From Melioribacteraceae bacterium (GTDB lineage: Bacteria > Bacteroidota > Ignavibacteria > Ignavibacteriales > Melioribacteraceae), in NCBI GenBank assembly GCA_021739765.1, contig JAIPBD010000007.1, positions 62,001 through 126,000 of the forward strand: a stretch of 64,000 nucleotides of DNA, written 5' to 3'. Below are positions 54,896 through 62,986 of this stretch, piece after piece. Position 1 is the first letter of the stretch. Every line of letters starts with the position of its first letter. The position numbers and the translations under genes were made by a program. The notes below the pieces were generated by a model that saw nothing but the letters and a program-made list of their open reading frames with translations, was not told the origin of the DNA and made no database searches.

Positions 54896-57800
54896 ATGAG
54901 AAATAAACACTTAACTGAGCTAAATGCAGATGGGAGAAAATTTTTACGTGAAGAAGTTTTTCCTAAGATGAGGTCAAGAAATGCAGTGTTGTTTATTGGA
55001 GCAGGAGCTTCAGTAGGCGAAAAAAAATATCTTTCATCAGAAATTATTTCGTATCATAGTGCTCTTGAAGGATTGGATATTGATGAAACTGATATCACTA
55101 AATATGTCGATATTCTAAGTTCATTGGCAGATTTTGATAGGGCCAAATTTGATGATTTTATTAGTAGTATATTGAGAAAATTGAAGCCTACAGCTACTCA
55201 TAAGATAATCCTCTCAATTCCTTGGAAGGAAATTATTACAACTAATTTTGATACTGTCATTGAGCAAACATTTGATTTAATTACAGGCACACCAAATGAA
55301 AACTTACAAGTAAAAACAATTCACAATCTAAATGACTATAATTATGTACCAGCTAATGAAGAATTAAAATACGTAAAATTGAATGGGTGTATTTGTGATA
55401 ATACTAAATATCCGCTAATTATTAGTTCAAAAGATTTTGAATCTGTTCGTCCTTATCACAAACAAGTTATTAAAAGCCTCCAAAATACTTCTCACAAAGT
55501 TATATTCTTAACAATAGGTTACGGTTTTAATGATAAATTCTCAGAGAAATTATTTGATTATTTTAATTCATTTAACGTGAGAAAGAATAATCCGATTTAT
55601 AGAGTTGATCCTAGTATAAAAAAAGAACTTTTACCTTATTATGAAGACCAAGATTTTTCTATCATAAAGTTAAGTTCAGAAGATTTTTTTAATGAATACA
55701 ATAAATGGATAGAGGAAACTGATGGAAATACGACTCTATTTCGAGATAGTGATTTTAGAGATAATAATAATACTTCAATATCACTTTCACATCTATCAAA
55801 ACTGAATATAGCGGATAACATTCTTCAGTATGGCAAAAATTATAAGAGAAATTATATAGATCCCAAAGATTTCTACCTGGGTAAAGAACCTAATCTCAAT
55901 ATTATAATGGGGGAATATGATGTATCATCAAAAGATGTGATTGATAATGTACATCTTGAGTTGAATAGGTGTATCGAGGCAAACGATAGTACGTTAGTCC
56001 CTGTACTATTACTCACTGGCAGATACGGAATAGGAAAAACTACAATTATGTACAGAGCAATCCATGATTATGTTTTAAAAGGTGGAGGTAAAGCTCAAGC
56101 GTTCGAAGTCCTTAATCTTGATAAAATAAAAATCTCAGCACTTGATGAACTATTTAAGAAAACTAATGCTGAAATTATTCTTCTAAATGTAGATCATATC
56201 GAAATTGATAGTGCATTTAAAAATTTGATAAAATTCCGTAACGAGCTCAGCATTGAGCAGTTTGCAGAATATAAGGTGATCCTTATTTCCTCAATAAGAG
56301 AGAATATACTGCAGAAACATCTCTTGAGAAAATCCTATAAATCTATTAAGCAAATCGAAGTTTCTAATAAACTGGATGAAGACTTAGCTGGTGAGTTAAT
56401 TAAAAAATTAGAGTCGGTTAAATTATTGCGATTTCGTGACCAGAGGGAAAAACAGAAACATATCAAGAAGATACAAAAGGAATACAATGGTGAGCCTTTC
56501 ATCGCACTTACAAATCTGTTGGATAATACAAATCACAACAGAATAATAATTGATGCATTTAATCAACTAAGCGAACATACTAAGAAAGCTGTTATTTACA
56601 CTTCATTTTTGCATAGATTCTCATTAATGATGCCTAGTACTCTTTTAAGAAGATTGGTGGGGCTTGAATGGGATGACTTTATACAAAAGATAATCACATT
56701 TGATAGCAAAGGGTTGCTTATACAGTTTGAAAATCATTCTTCTGGTGTTGAACCAGATATTTATTTTCATACACCTCATCAGTTACTTGCGGATGATGTT
56801 GTTAAATTATTCTATCCAAAAGAAGATAGTCGCTTTTACATGTATGTCGAAATTATTAAAAAAATTGAGGTTGGACTGAGCAGTGCAAAACTAATTGTAG
56901 ATTTATTAAAAGGATTGCGCTTGAGTGAGGACTTATCGCAAGAAAAAATTAATAAACTGTTTGATTCATGCCCACAAGAATTAGAATTAGACCCACATTT
57001 TATGATTCATTATAGTCTTAACATACAATATAGATATGAAGAGAAATCGATAAAGAAAGCACTTGAGAAAATAACTTATCTTCAGTCAGTATTGGATTCA
57101 AGAAATCATTTCTTAATTCATAGAAGGGCGACATTAAATTTTCAATTAGCTAAACTGAATTATGATCGAGAAAAAGAATTAGACAAAACACTAGAATATA
57201 TAAAAGAAGCAAGGGATCTCTTTAATCTCAAACTTATAATCGATCCGTTTAGTTCATACAGCTATATTAACTTTGTACAAATGGAAATTTGGTATTTGTC
57301 AAAAGCTAAATTAAATCGAGTTGATGAACTTAGACAGATTAGTATTATTGAGGACTTAATATCTCAGGGTGAACAAAAGGCATTTGAAAATGTGCATAAT
57401 ATTTCAGAGTTGAGAAAAGATCTGAGTCGTATTATGACTGTAGAAATGGGTAAAAATGAGGAAGAAATTCTTAACAACCTCGATGAAATGAAATTAGATA
57501 GTAGGTATGCAGCTTATGCATTTATTCTTGAGTTTTATATTTATGAGAAAAAAGATGATAAACCAAAATTGGAAGAAGTAGTAAATAATCTGAATGAATA
57601 TATTCATCTTGATGAGGTTGCAAAAGTTTTATTTAAATATTACGGTAAAAATTTACACCAGTTTGAAAATCGAATGATTTTTGAAAAAATTGTTAATAAT
57701 AATAAAAATTTAGAAAAACAGTATCCTGTTTTATATCACTATTACAATTATGTGATAGAAGCTTACAAACACCACTTCTCTTTGTCCAAAGATCATCTGT

Positions 57801-58063
57801 ATAGTTTGCGAGCAAATTTCAAGTACCTCAACCCTCAGCTCACTGAAGTTTGGCGTAATGAAGTAACTAATGAGCCAGAAATATTTGAAGGAATTGTCAA
57901 AAAAAACAAGTATGGCTCATTTAAAGTAGCTGTTGTTGAGTTAACACAAACGTTTGGATTAAAAAAATCTAGTTATAAGAACATTGATTTATCTTCAAAC
58001 TCCAAGCATAAAGTTAAACTATATTTTTATTTAACAGGAATTCGCGCAGAGCTAATTAGTTAA
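54896..58063 (+). CDS. SIR2-domain / P-loop (STAND-like) NTPase defence-type protein
   Basis: 1055 residues. The N-terminal SIR2-like NAD-binding domain (about 25-275) has GAGAS (35-39), ITTNFD (114-119, with Asn117) and GYGFND (208-213). The segment where the catalytic His is expected reads KLNG (161-164), so Asn163 replaces it. A P-loop NTPase follows: Walker A GRYGIGKTT (375-383) and a Walker B-like strand IILLNVDH (Asp433). The last 450 residues are helical and repeat-like, as in STAND sensors (for example KALEKITYLQSVLDSRNHF). This is the architecture of Avs5-like or related defence proteins that deplete NAD after sensing phage. It lies between hsdR (33-base gap) and hsdS (25-base gap), so it is probably in the restriction operon. 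The trigger is unknown. Confidence 0.82.
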   Translation: MRNKHLTELNADGRKFLREEVFPKMRSRNAVLFIGAGASVGEKKYLSSEIISYHSALEGLDIDETDITKYVDILSSLADFDRAKFDDFISSILRKLKPTATHKIILSIPWKEIITTNFDTVIEQTFDLITGTPNENLQVKTIHNLNDYNYVPANEELKYVKLNGCICDNTKYPLIISSKDFESVRPYHKQVIKSLQNTSHKVIFLTIGYGFNDKFSEKLFDYFNSFNVRKNNPIYRVDPSIKKELLPYYEDQDFSIIKLSSEDFFNEYNKWIEETDGNTTLFRDSDFRDNNNTSISLSHLSKLNIADNILQYGKNYKRNYIDPKDFYLGKEPNLNIIMGEYDVSSKDVIDNVHLELNRCIEANDSTLVPVLLLTGRYGIGKTTIMYRAIHDYVLKGGGKAQAFEVLNLDKIKISALDELFKKTNAEIILLNVDHIEIDSAFKNLIKFRNELSIEQFAEYKVILISSIRENILQKHLLRKSYKSIKQIEVSNKLDEDLAGELIKKLESVKLLRFRDQREKQKHIKKIQKEYNGEPFIALTNLLDNTNHNRIIIDAFNQLSEHTKKAVIYTSFLHRFSLMMPSTLLRRLVGLEWDDFIQKIITFDSKGLLIQFENHSSGVEPDIYFHTPHQLLADDVVKLFYPKEDSRFYMYVEIIKKIEVGLSSAKLIVDLLKGLRLSEDLSQEKINKLFDSCPQELELDPHFMIHYSLNIQYRYEEKSIKKALEKITYLQSVLDSRNHFLIHRRATLNFQLAKLNYDREKELDKTLEYIKEARDLFNLKLIIDPFSSYSYINFVQMEIWYLSKAKLNRVDELRQISIIEDLISQGEQKAFENVHNISELRKDLSRIMTVEMGKNEEEILNNLDEMKLDSRYAAYAFILEFYIYEKKDDKPKLEEVVNNLNEYIHLDEVAKVLFKYYGKNLHQFENRMIFEKIVNNNKNLEKQYPVLYHYYNYVIEAYKHHFSLSKDHLYSLRANFKYLNPQLTEVWRNEVTNEPEIFEGIVKKNKYGSFKVAVVELTQTFGLKKSSYKNIDLSSNSKHKVKLYFYLTGIRAELIS

Positions 58064-58088
58064 ATAGAAGGAATGACTTTTGTAATTT

Positions 58089-59291
58089 ATGCATTTTTAT
58101 AAAAACCTAGATCATTTTACTATTATCGTTATGGGTCAATCTCCGCCATCCTCAACTTACAATGAGACTGGTGTGGGATTGCCATTCTTTCAAGGCAAAT
58201 CAGAATTTACCGATTTACATCCGGTTCCAAAGAAATGGTGTTCAGAACCGAAAAAGATTGCACAAGAAAATGACATTTTAATGTCAGTCAGAGCTCCGGT
58301 CGGAGCTACCAATATGGCAAATCAAGAATGTTGCATTGGGCGTGGTTTAGCAGCAATTAGATATCCTGATTGTCCGAAGTACTTATTGTATTTTTTACGT
58401 TCGATTGAAAATGAATTGGATAACCTTGGAACAGGTACAACTTTCAAAGCGATTTCGGCGGGAACATTAAGGAATTTAGAAATCCCTCTCCCACCACTCC
58501 CAGAGCAACACCGCATAGTAGAAAAAATAGAAGAACTATTCAGCGAACTAGACAACGGAATTGAAAATCTCAAAAAATCAAAAGCGCAGATAAAAACTTA
58601 CCGGCAAGCGGTACTTAAGTCCGCGTTTGAAGGAAAACTGACACAAGATAAAAGAACAAAGATAAAAGATAAAAGTGGGGATGGTGAGCTGCCGGAGGGC
58701 TGGGAATTTGAAACTGTAAATGATATTTCTGAAAAAATCGTTGATTGTTTACATTCGACACCAAAGTTTAAAGAATCAGGCAAATATTGTGTTGACACAA
58801 CTTGTATAAAAAATGGGCAAATATTATTTGACAAAATTCGGTTTGTTAGTGAGGAGACATATAATGATAGAATAAGAAGGCTAAAGCCTAAGCAGGGTGA
58901 TATATTATTTGCCCGCGAAGGAACTGTAGGTACAGCCTTAATTGTTCCTCGTGAAATAGAATTATGTCTTGGTCAGAGAATGATGATGTTTAGACCTCGC
59001 AAGGATATATTGTCGAAGTATTTTATGTACTCATTACAATCACCTCAGTTTGTAAAGCAATACAAACCTCTTATTGGCGGTACAACGGCACCGCATTTAA
59101 ACATTAGAGATATCAAAAAATTTCAAATTCCAGTTTGCTCAACTCAACAACAAACCCAAATCGTGGAAGAAATCGAAAGACGTTTTTCGGTTGCTGATAA
59201 AATGGAAGTAGCGATAGATGAAAGTCTTAAAAAATCAGAAGCACTCCGGCAGTCAATCTTAAAGCAAGCGTTTGAAGGGAAGCTAGTTTAG
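58089..59291 (+). CDS. hsdS: Type I restriction specificity subunit (HsdS)
   Basis: 400 residues with the two-fold layout of HsdS: target recognition domain 1 (about 10-135; contains MGQSPPSSTYNE), central conserved region (LPPLPEQHRIVEKIEELFSEL), target recognition domain 2 (starting GELPEGWEFETVND), and a C-terminal conserved region (QIVEEIERRFSVADKME) that pairs with the first. The two halves read different DNA half-sites. The extreme N-terminus is somewhat irregular for the family, so a small 5' change is possible. It follows the SIR2-like gene and precedes a 151-base gap with an AbiE operator candidate. Confidence 0.93.
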   Translation: MHFYKNLDHFTIIVMGQSPPSSTYNETGVGLPFFQGKSEFTDLHPVPKKWCSEPKKIAQENDILMSVRAPVGATNMANQECCIGRGLAAIRYPDCPKYLLYFLRSIENELDNLGTGTTFKAISAGTLRNLEIPLPPLPEQHRIVEKIEELFSELDNGIENLKKSKAQIKTYRQAVLKSAFEGKLTQDKRTKIKDKSGDGELPEGWEFETVNDISEKIVDCLHSTPKFKESGKYCVDTTCIKNGQILFDKIRFVSEETYNDRIRRLKPKQGDILFAREGTVGTALIVPREIELCLGQRMMMFRPRKDILSKYFMYSLQSPQFVKQYKPLIGGTTAPHLNIRDIKKFQIPVCSTQQQTQIVEEIERRFSVADKMEVAIDESLKKSEALRQSILKQAFEGKLV

Positions 59292-59326
59292 CTAGTGTTA
59301 AATTCTCAAAGATTAATTTGGATTTT

Positions 59327-59360
59327 ATAGGGAGTTATAAGGGAGTTGATAAGGAGTTGA
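59327..59360 (+). repeat. Three tandem copies of a GGGAGTT motif
   Basis: ATAGGGAGTT, ATAAGGGAGTTG, ATAAGGAGTTG run head to tail with 10-12 base spacing, 36 bases after the hsdS stop and before the abiE operator candidate. The spacing is close to one DNA helix turn, which suits a regulator binding site. Confidence 0.5.
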
Positions 59361-59385
59361 ACCGGAGAAAATAATTATCAAGGAT

Positions 59386-59432
59386 GGATCAAATTTACTG
59401 CGGTTTTATTATATTAGCAGTAAAAACGATCC
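59386..59432. promoter_or_regulatory. Large inverted repeat upstream of abiEi, candidate operator
   Basis: The arms 59386-59401 (GGATCAAATTTACTGC) and 59417-59432 (GCAGTAAAAACGATCC) match at 13 of 16 positions around a 15-base AT-rich centre that could hold a promoter -10 (TTATATTA). In characterised AbiE systems, the antitoxin AbiEi represses its own operon by binding inverted repeats just upstream; the placement 11 bases before the abiEi start agrees. Confidence 0.6.
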
Positions 59433-59442
59433 AAGATAGGTG

Positions 59443-60042
59443 ATGAACGAAATAGTAAAATATATTGAAGAAAAAGGCGGTTATGCTACAATGGGCGAAC
59501 TTCGAGAAGCCGGCTTCCACCCAAGAGATATCCGCAAACTTGTTGATGAAAACACTATTGAAAAAGTTAAGGCAGGTCTATATAAAATCTGGGAATCAAT
59601 TGATGATAGTAAAATTAATTCCGGATTTATTGACATATGCCGGGCAAGTGAACGAGCTGTAATTTGTCTGTCATCTGCACTCGCTTATCATGAACTAAGC
59701 ACACTAAACCCATCGCAGATTTATGCGGCTCTTCCGAAAACTGAAAAACCACCGAAAATTTCTTATCCGCCAGTTAAATTTTATTACTGGGATAAGTCAA
59801 TCAATGAACTAGGTATAGATAAGATAAAAACAAAAAGCGGAATAGTGAGAATATACAATAAAGAAAAAACTGTCTGCGATATGTTCCGGTATCGGGATAA
59901 ACTTGGTGAAGATATTGCTTTTGAAGCACTTAAAAATTATCTCAATCTGAAAGAAGCCAATCTTAATAAACTGCGTGAGTATTCCGTGAAACTGCGTATT
60001 AAAACAGTTCTGCAACCTTACATAAAGGCAATTGTTGGATGA
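59443..60042 (+). CDS. AbiEi-family antitoxin / transcriptional regulator
   Basis: 199 residues from ATG 59443 (a GTG one codon earlier is also possible). The N-terminal winged helix (IVKYIEEKGGYATMGELREAGFHPRDIRKLV in pieces) is followed by the AbiEi C-terminal region (GLYKIWE; AVICLSSALAYHELST; GIVRIYNKEKTVCDMFRYR). It neutralises the AbiEii nucleotidyltransferase in a type IV manner and represses its own promoter. It overlaps abiEii by four bases (ATGA). Confidence 0.9.
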   Translation: MNEIVKYIEEKGGYATMGELREAGFHPRDIRKLVDENTIEKVKAGLYKIWESIDDSKINSGFIDICRASERAVICLSSALAYHELSTLNPSQIYAALPKTEKPPKISYPPVKFYYWDKSINELGIDKIKTKSGIVRIYNKEKTVCDMFRYRDKLGEDIAFEALKNYLNLKEANLNKLREYSVKLRIKTVLQPYIKAIVG

Positions 60043-60932
60043 GTAAAGAAAGCCTTATTACATCTGTTCGCCAGAGATTGAATAAAATTGCAAGGGAGAG
60101 TCAGGTAGATTTTAATGCTATACAATTGCGGTATGTTCAGGAAAGGTTTTTGTACAGGCTTTCTAAATCTACATATCAAAATGCATTCATACTAAAAGGA
60201 GCATTGCTGTTTTTAGCTTATGATATGCCGTCATTAAGACCAACTAAAGATATTGATTTCCTGGGCTCCAACTTAACCAACGATGCCGATGAACTAGAAG
60301 AGATTATAAAAGAGATTTGTGCAATTGAGGTAGAAGACGCGGTGGAGTTTGATTCTGAATCTGTTGATGTTGAAAATATCACAATAGATCGTTTATATCC
60401 CGGTCTAAGGGTAAAAGTAAATGCTTACATGGGAAGGGCAAGGATTACTCTTCAACTGGATCTAGGATACGGAGATATAGTTGTTCCGGAACCTGTAGAA
60501 ATTGAATTCCCGCAGCTGCTTAACTTTGATGCACCGAAGATTCTGTCTTATTCTCTTGAATCAGCTATTGCTGAAAAATTCGAGGCTTGTGTTAAACTCA
60601 ATTTTAGTACAAGCAGAATGAAAGACTTTTATGATATCTATAAATTGGCTTCACATAATTCGTTTGTCTCATCAAGATTATCAAAGGCTATTGCTGAGAC
60701 TTTTGAACAACGAGGTACATCTTTGGATGATAGGAATATAATATTGTCCGATGATTTTAAGTCCGATAAAAAAAAACAAACTCAGTGGAAAGCTTTTCAG
60801 AATAGAACCGGACTACATGCTAACTTTGATTTTCCGGAAACGGTTGATAAAATAAAATTATTCCTTGAAGGGTGTTTAACTGAACAAGAAAAACTTACAA
60901 AATGGAATTCAATAAATTGGCAGTGGGAATAA
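60039..60932 (+). CDS. AbiEii-family toxin nucleotidyltransferase
   Basis: 297 residues of the AbiEii/AbiGii (DUF1814) family. The motifs for an NTase are ILKGALL (Lys53, Gly54) and RPTKDIDFLG (Asp71, Asp73), followed by LQLDLGYGD and SLESAIAEKFEACV, then RMKDFYDIY. Toxins of this family add nucleotides to tRNA or related RNA and stop growth, giving abortive infection. Its ATG overlaps the abiEi stop, so the ratio is fixed by coupling. The gene lies inside the restriction-modification locus, before hsdM. Confidence 0.92.
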   Translation: MSKESLITSVRQRLNKIARESQVDFNAIQLRYVQERFLYRLSKSTYQNAFILKGALLFLAYDMPSLRPTKDIDFLGSNLTNDADELEEIIKEICAIEVEDAVEFDSESVDVENITIDRLYPGLRVKVNAYMGRARITLQLDLGYGDIVVPEPVEIEFPQLLNFDAPKILSYSLESAIAEKFEACVKLNFSTSRMKDFYDIYKLASHNSFVSSRLSKAIAETFEQRGTSLDDRNIILSDDFKSDKKKQTQWKAFQNRTGLHANFDFPETVDKIKLFLEGCLTEQEKLTKWNSINWQWE

Positions 60933-60951
60933 AAGGAAATACTATTTCAGC

Positions 60952-60976
60952 AACTATTCGGAATTTCCGAATAGTT
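60952..60976. promoter_or_regulatory. Perfect 25-bp palindrome upstream of hsdM
   Basis: AACTATTCGGAA (60952-60963), one central T (60964), TTCCGAATAGTT (60965-60976): a perfect 12-bp inverted repeat. It lies 55 bases before the hsdM ATG and 19 bases after the abiEii stop. It can act as a dimeric regulator site or as an RNA hairpin. There is no T-run, so it is not a usual terminator. Confidence 0.65.
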
Positions 60977-61031
60977 CAACAGTTGCAGAAAATGTAACAG
61001 TTAATATTTGTTTCATAAATACAGGTTTATA

Positions 61032-62486
61032 ATGACATCATCTTCTATAGTTTCTAAAGTTTGGAACTACTGCAACATCCTTCGTGACGACGGTGTCGGT
61101 TACGGAGATTATCTAGAACAGTTAACATACCTGCTCTTTCTTAAAATGGCTCATGAATATTCTAAGCCGCCTTTTAATAGAGAGACAATAATTGATAAAA
61201 AATATGATTGGGAATCCCTTACTAATAAGACAGGTGCAGAGCTTGAAGTCCACTATGTAACTCTGCTAAGTGAACTCGGCAAGAAGAAGGGAATGATAGG
61301 GGAGATATTCTTTAAGTCACAGAATAAAATCCAAGATCCTGCTAAGCTAAAAAAGTTAATTGACTTGATTGACGGAGAGAACTGGCTTACGCTTGAAACC
61401 GATATCAAGGGAGATATATACGAAGGTCTCCTCGAGAAGAATGCAGAGGATACGAAGAGCGGCGCCGGTCAATACTTTACTCCTCGAGCGTTAATTAAAG
61501 CTATGGTTGAATGCACCAGGCCGGAACCAAAGAAAACAATTGCTGATCCGGCATGTGGTACTGGAGGCTTCTTCCTGTCCTCATATGAATATCTCAGTAA
61601 ATTAAAATTAGATTCAGAGCAAAAGGAATTTCTGAAGTTCAATACCTTCCGCGGATGGGAGATTGTGCCTAGTGCGGCAAGACTCTGTTTAATGAATCTC
61701 TATCTACATAACATAAGTGATATAGAAAGTGATCCGCCTATTATGCGGGAAGATAGTTTACTAAGTAAGCCCAAAACAAACTATGATTATGTATTGACCA
61801 ATCCGCCATTCGGTAAAAAGAGCAGTATAACAATTACCAATGGTGAAGGAATTCAAAAACGGGAATCGCTTTCTTATGAGCGACAGGATTTTTGGGTAAC
61901 TACTTCCAATAAACAATTAAATTTTGTTCAGCATATTGTTTCGATGCTAAAGCCGGATGGCAGTGCCGCAGTAGTTGTACCTGATAATGTGTTGTTTGAA
62001 GGGGGAGTAGGAGAAACCGTTCGCAAAAACTTATTAGCTAGTACAGATTTCCATACAATTTTAAGATTACCAACCGGTTTATTCTATGCGCAAGGAGTCA
62101 AAGCAAACGTGATCTTCTTCGATAACAAACCGGCTAGTAAAACGCCTTGGACCAAGGAAGTCTGGATATATGACTTAAGGACAAATCAGCATTTCACCTT
62201 AAAGACAATGCAGATGAAATATGATCATCTTGAAGATTTTGTTAAATCCTATAATCCAAAGAATAGACATAAACGTACTGAAACAGAGCAATTCAAGAAA
62301 TTCACTTACGATGAAATAATCGCTCGCGACAAAACGAACCTGGATATCTTTTGGCTTAAAGATGAAAGTCTCGGAGATACCGAAAACCTTCCTGATCCCG
62401 ATATTTTGGCGATGGAGATTGTTGAAAATATTGAAGCTAGCTTGGATAGTTTTAAAGAGATAATCCAAAAGCTGGAGAGACTGTAA
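61032..62486 (+). CDS. hsdM: Type I restriction modification methyltransferase subunit (HsdM)
   Basis: The frame extends upstream to TTG 61008, but the ATG at 61032 (MTSSSIVSKVWNY) is the family-like start; 484 residues. An N-terminal HsdM helical domain (LRDDGVGYGDYLEQLTYLLFLKMA) is followed by the N6-adenine methyltransferase: AdoMet motif ADPACGTGGFF (from 171) and the catalytic NPPF (257-260). It forms M2S with HsdS and protects host DNA. It is separated from hsdS by the abiE genes and has its own upstream palindrome. The last codons (AGA CTG TAA) coincide with the end repeat of an IS256-family remnant, so the natural C-terminus may have been replaced. Confidence 0.95.
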   Translation: MTSSSIVSKVWNYCNILRDDGVGYGDYLEQLTYLLFLKMAHEYSKPPFNRETIIDKKYDWESLTNKTGAELEVHYVTLLSELGKKKGMIGEIFFKSQNKIQDPAKLKKLIDLIDGENWLTLETDIKGDIYEGLLEKNAEDTKSGAGQYFTPRALIKAMVECTRPEPKKTIADPACGTGGFFLSSYEYLSKLKLDSEQKEFLKFNTFRGWEIVPSAARLCLMNLYLHNISDIESDPPIMREDSLLSKPKTNYDYVLTNPPFGKKSSITITNGEGIQKRESLSYERQDFWVTTSNKQLNFVQHIVSMLKPDGSAAVVVPDNVLFEGGVGETVRKNLLASTDFHTILRLPTGLFYAQGVKANVIFFDNKPASKTPWTKEVWIYDLRTNQHFTLKTMQMKYDHLEDFVKSYNPKNRHKRTETEQFKKFTYDEIIARDKTNLDIFWLKDESLGDTENLPDPDILAMEIVENIEASLDSFKEIIQKLERL

Positions 62487-62756
62487 AATATTTTGTGTAA
62501 ATGGAAGTTGCTAAGTAGAGCCATCAAATCAATTCTCAAAATAAATTGAAGAATTACGAAAGAACAATAACCCATTATCTAATCGGCATCGTCTCTTCCT
62601 TCCGATAACAGATAATGTTTTTGATAAATCTCCATAAGCCAGAAACAGCATTTTTTTGAGTGCATCATCATTAGGAAAGAGGCTCCGATTTTTAGTTACT
62701 TTTCTAAACAGTTGAGGGACAGAGTCAACGACATTTGCTTATTTGAACAAACACAA
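62477..62756 (-). mobile_element. IS256-family remnant, inverted relative to the copy at 49.1 kb
   Basis: The left border GAGACTGTAAAATATTTTGTGTAAATGG (28 bases from 62477; the first 12 bases equal the right end of the other copy) is an IS256-type end repeat. Reading the minus strand, the fragment encodes LFRKVTKNRSLFPNDDAL followed by KKMLFLAYG and, after frameshifts, an IVLS/FFNLF tail, matching the C-terminal part of the transposase at 49.2-50.5 kb. The rest is missing. The right bound is approximate. Confidence 0.72.
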
Positions 62757-62986
62757 GAAGGATTACCGTAAGAATATTGCAAGCAATATCCGTAATTTGT
62801 TATAAATAAAGGCTTTAAGTACCCACAGCAGATAAAGACTGAAAGAAACATCATGAATACCTTCTACTAAGAAAATCTAGATAAAATCCAAATAGCCCAA
62901 GAGTTAAATCCTAAGCTGAAATATAATCCTAAACTCAACCACTTAGTTTGCAAGAAAAAATTGGAAAGAGTAGGAAAATATAGAAG
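62757..62986. other. Gene-poor stretch between the IS remnant and HTH copy 2
   Basis: About 230 bases. It contains a small hairpin ATATTGC-AA-GCAATAT (62774-62789) and short coding-like pieces on the plus strand (for example AQELNPKLKYNPKLNHL just before the HTH start), which may be leftovers of a broken gene. No complete gene is seen. Confidence 0.45.
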
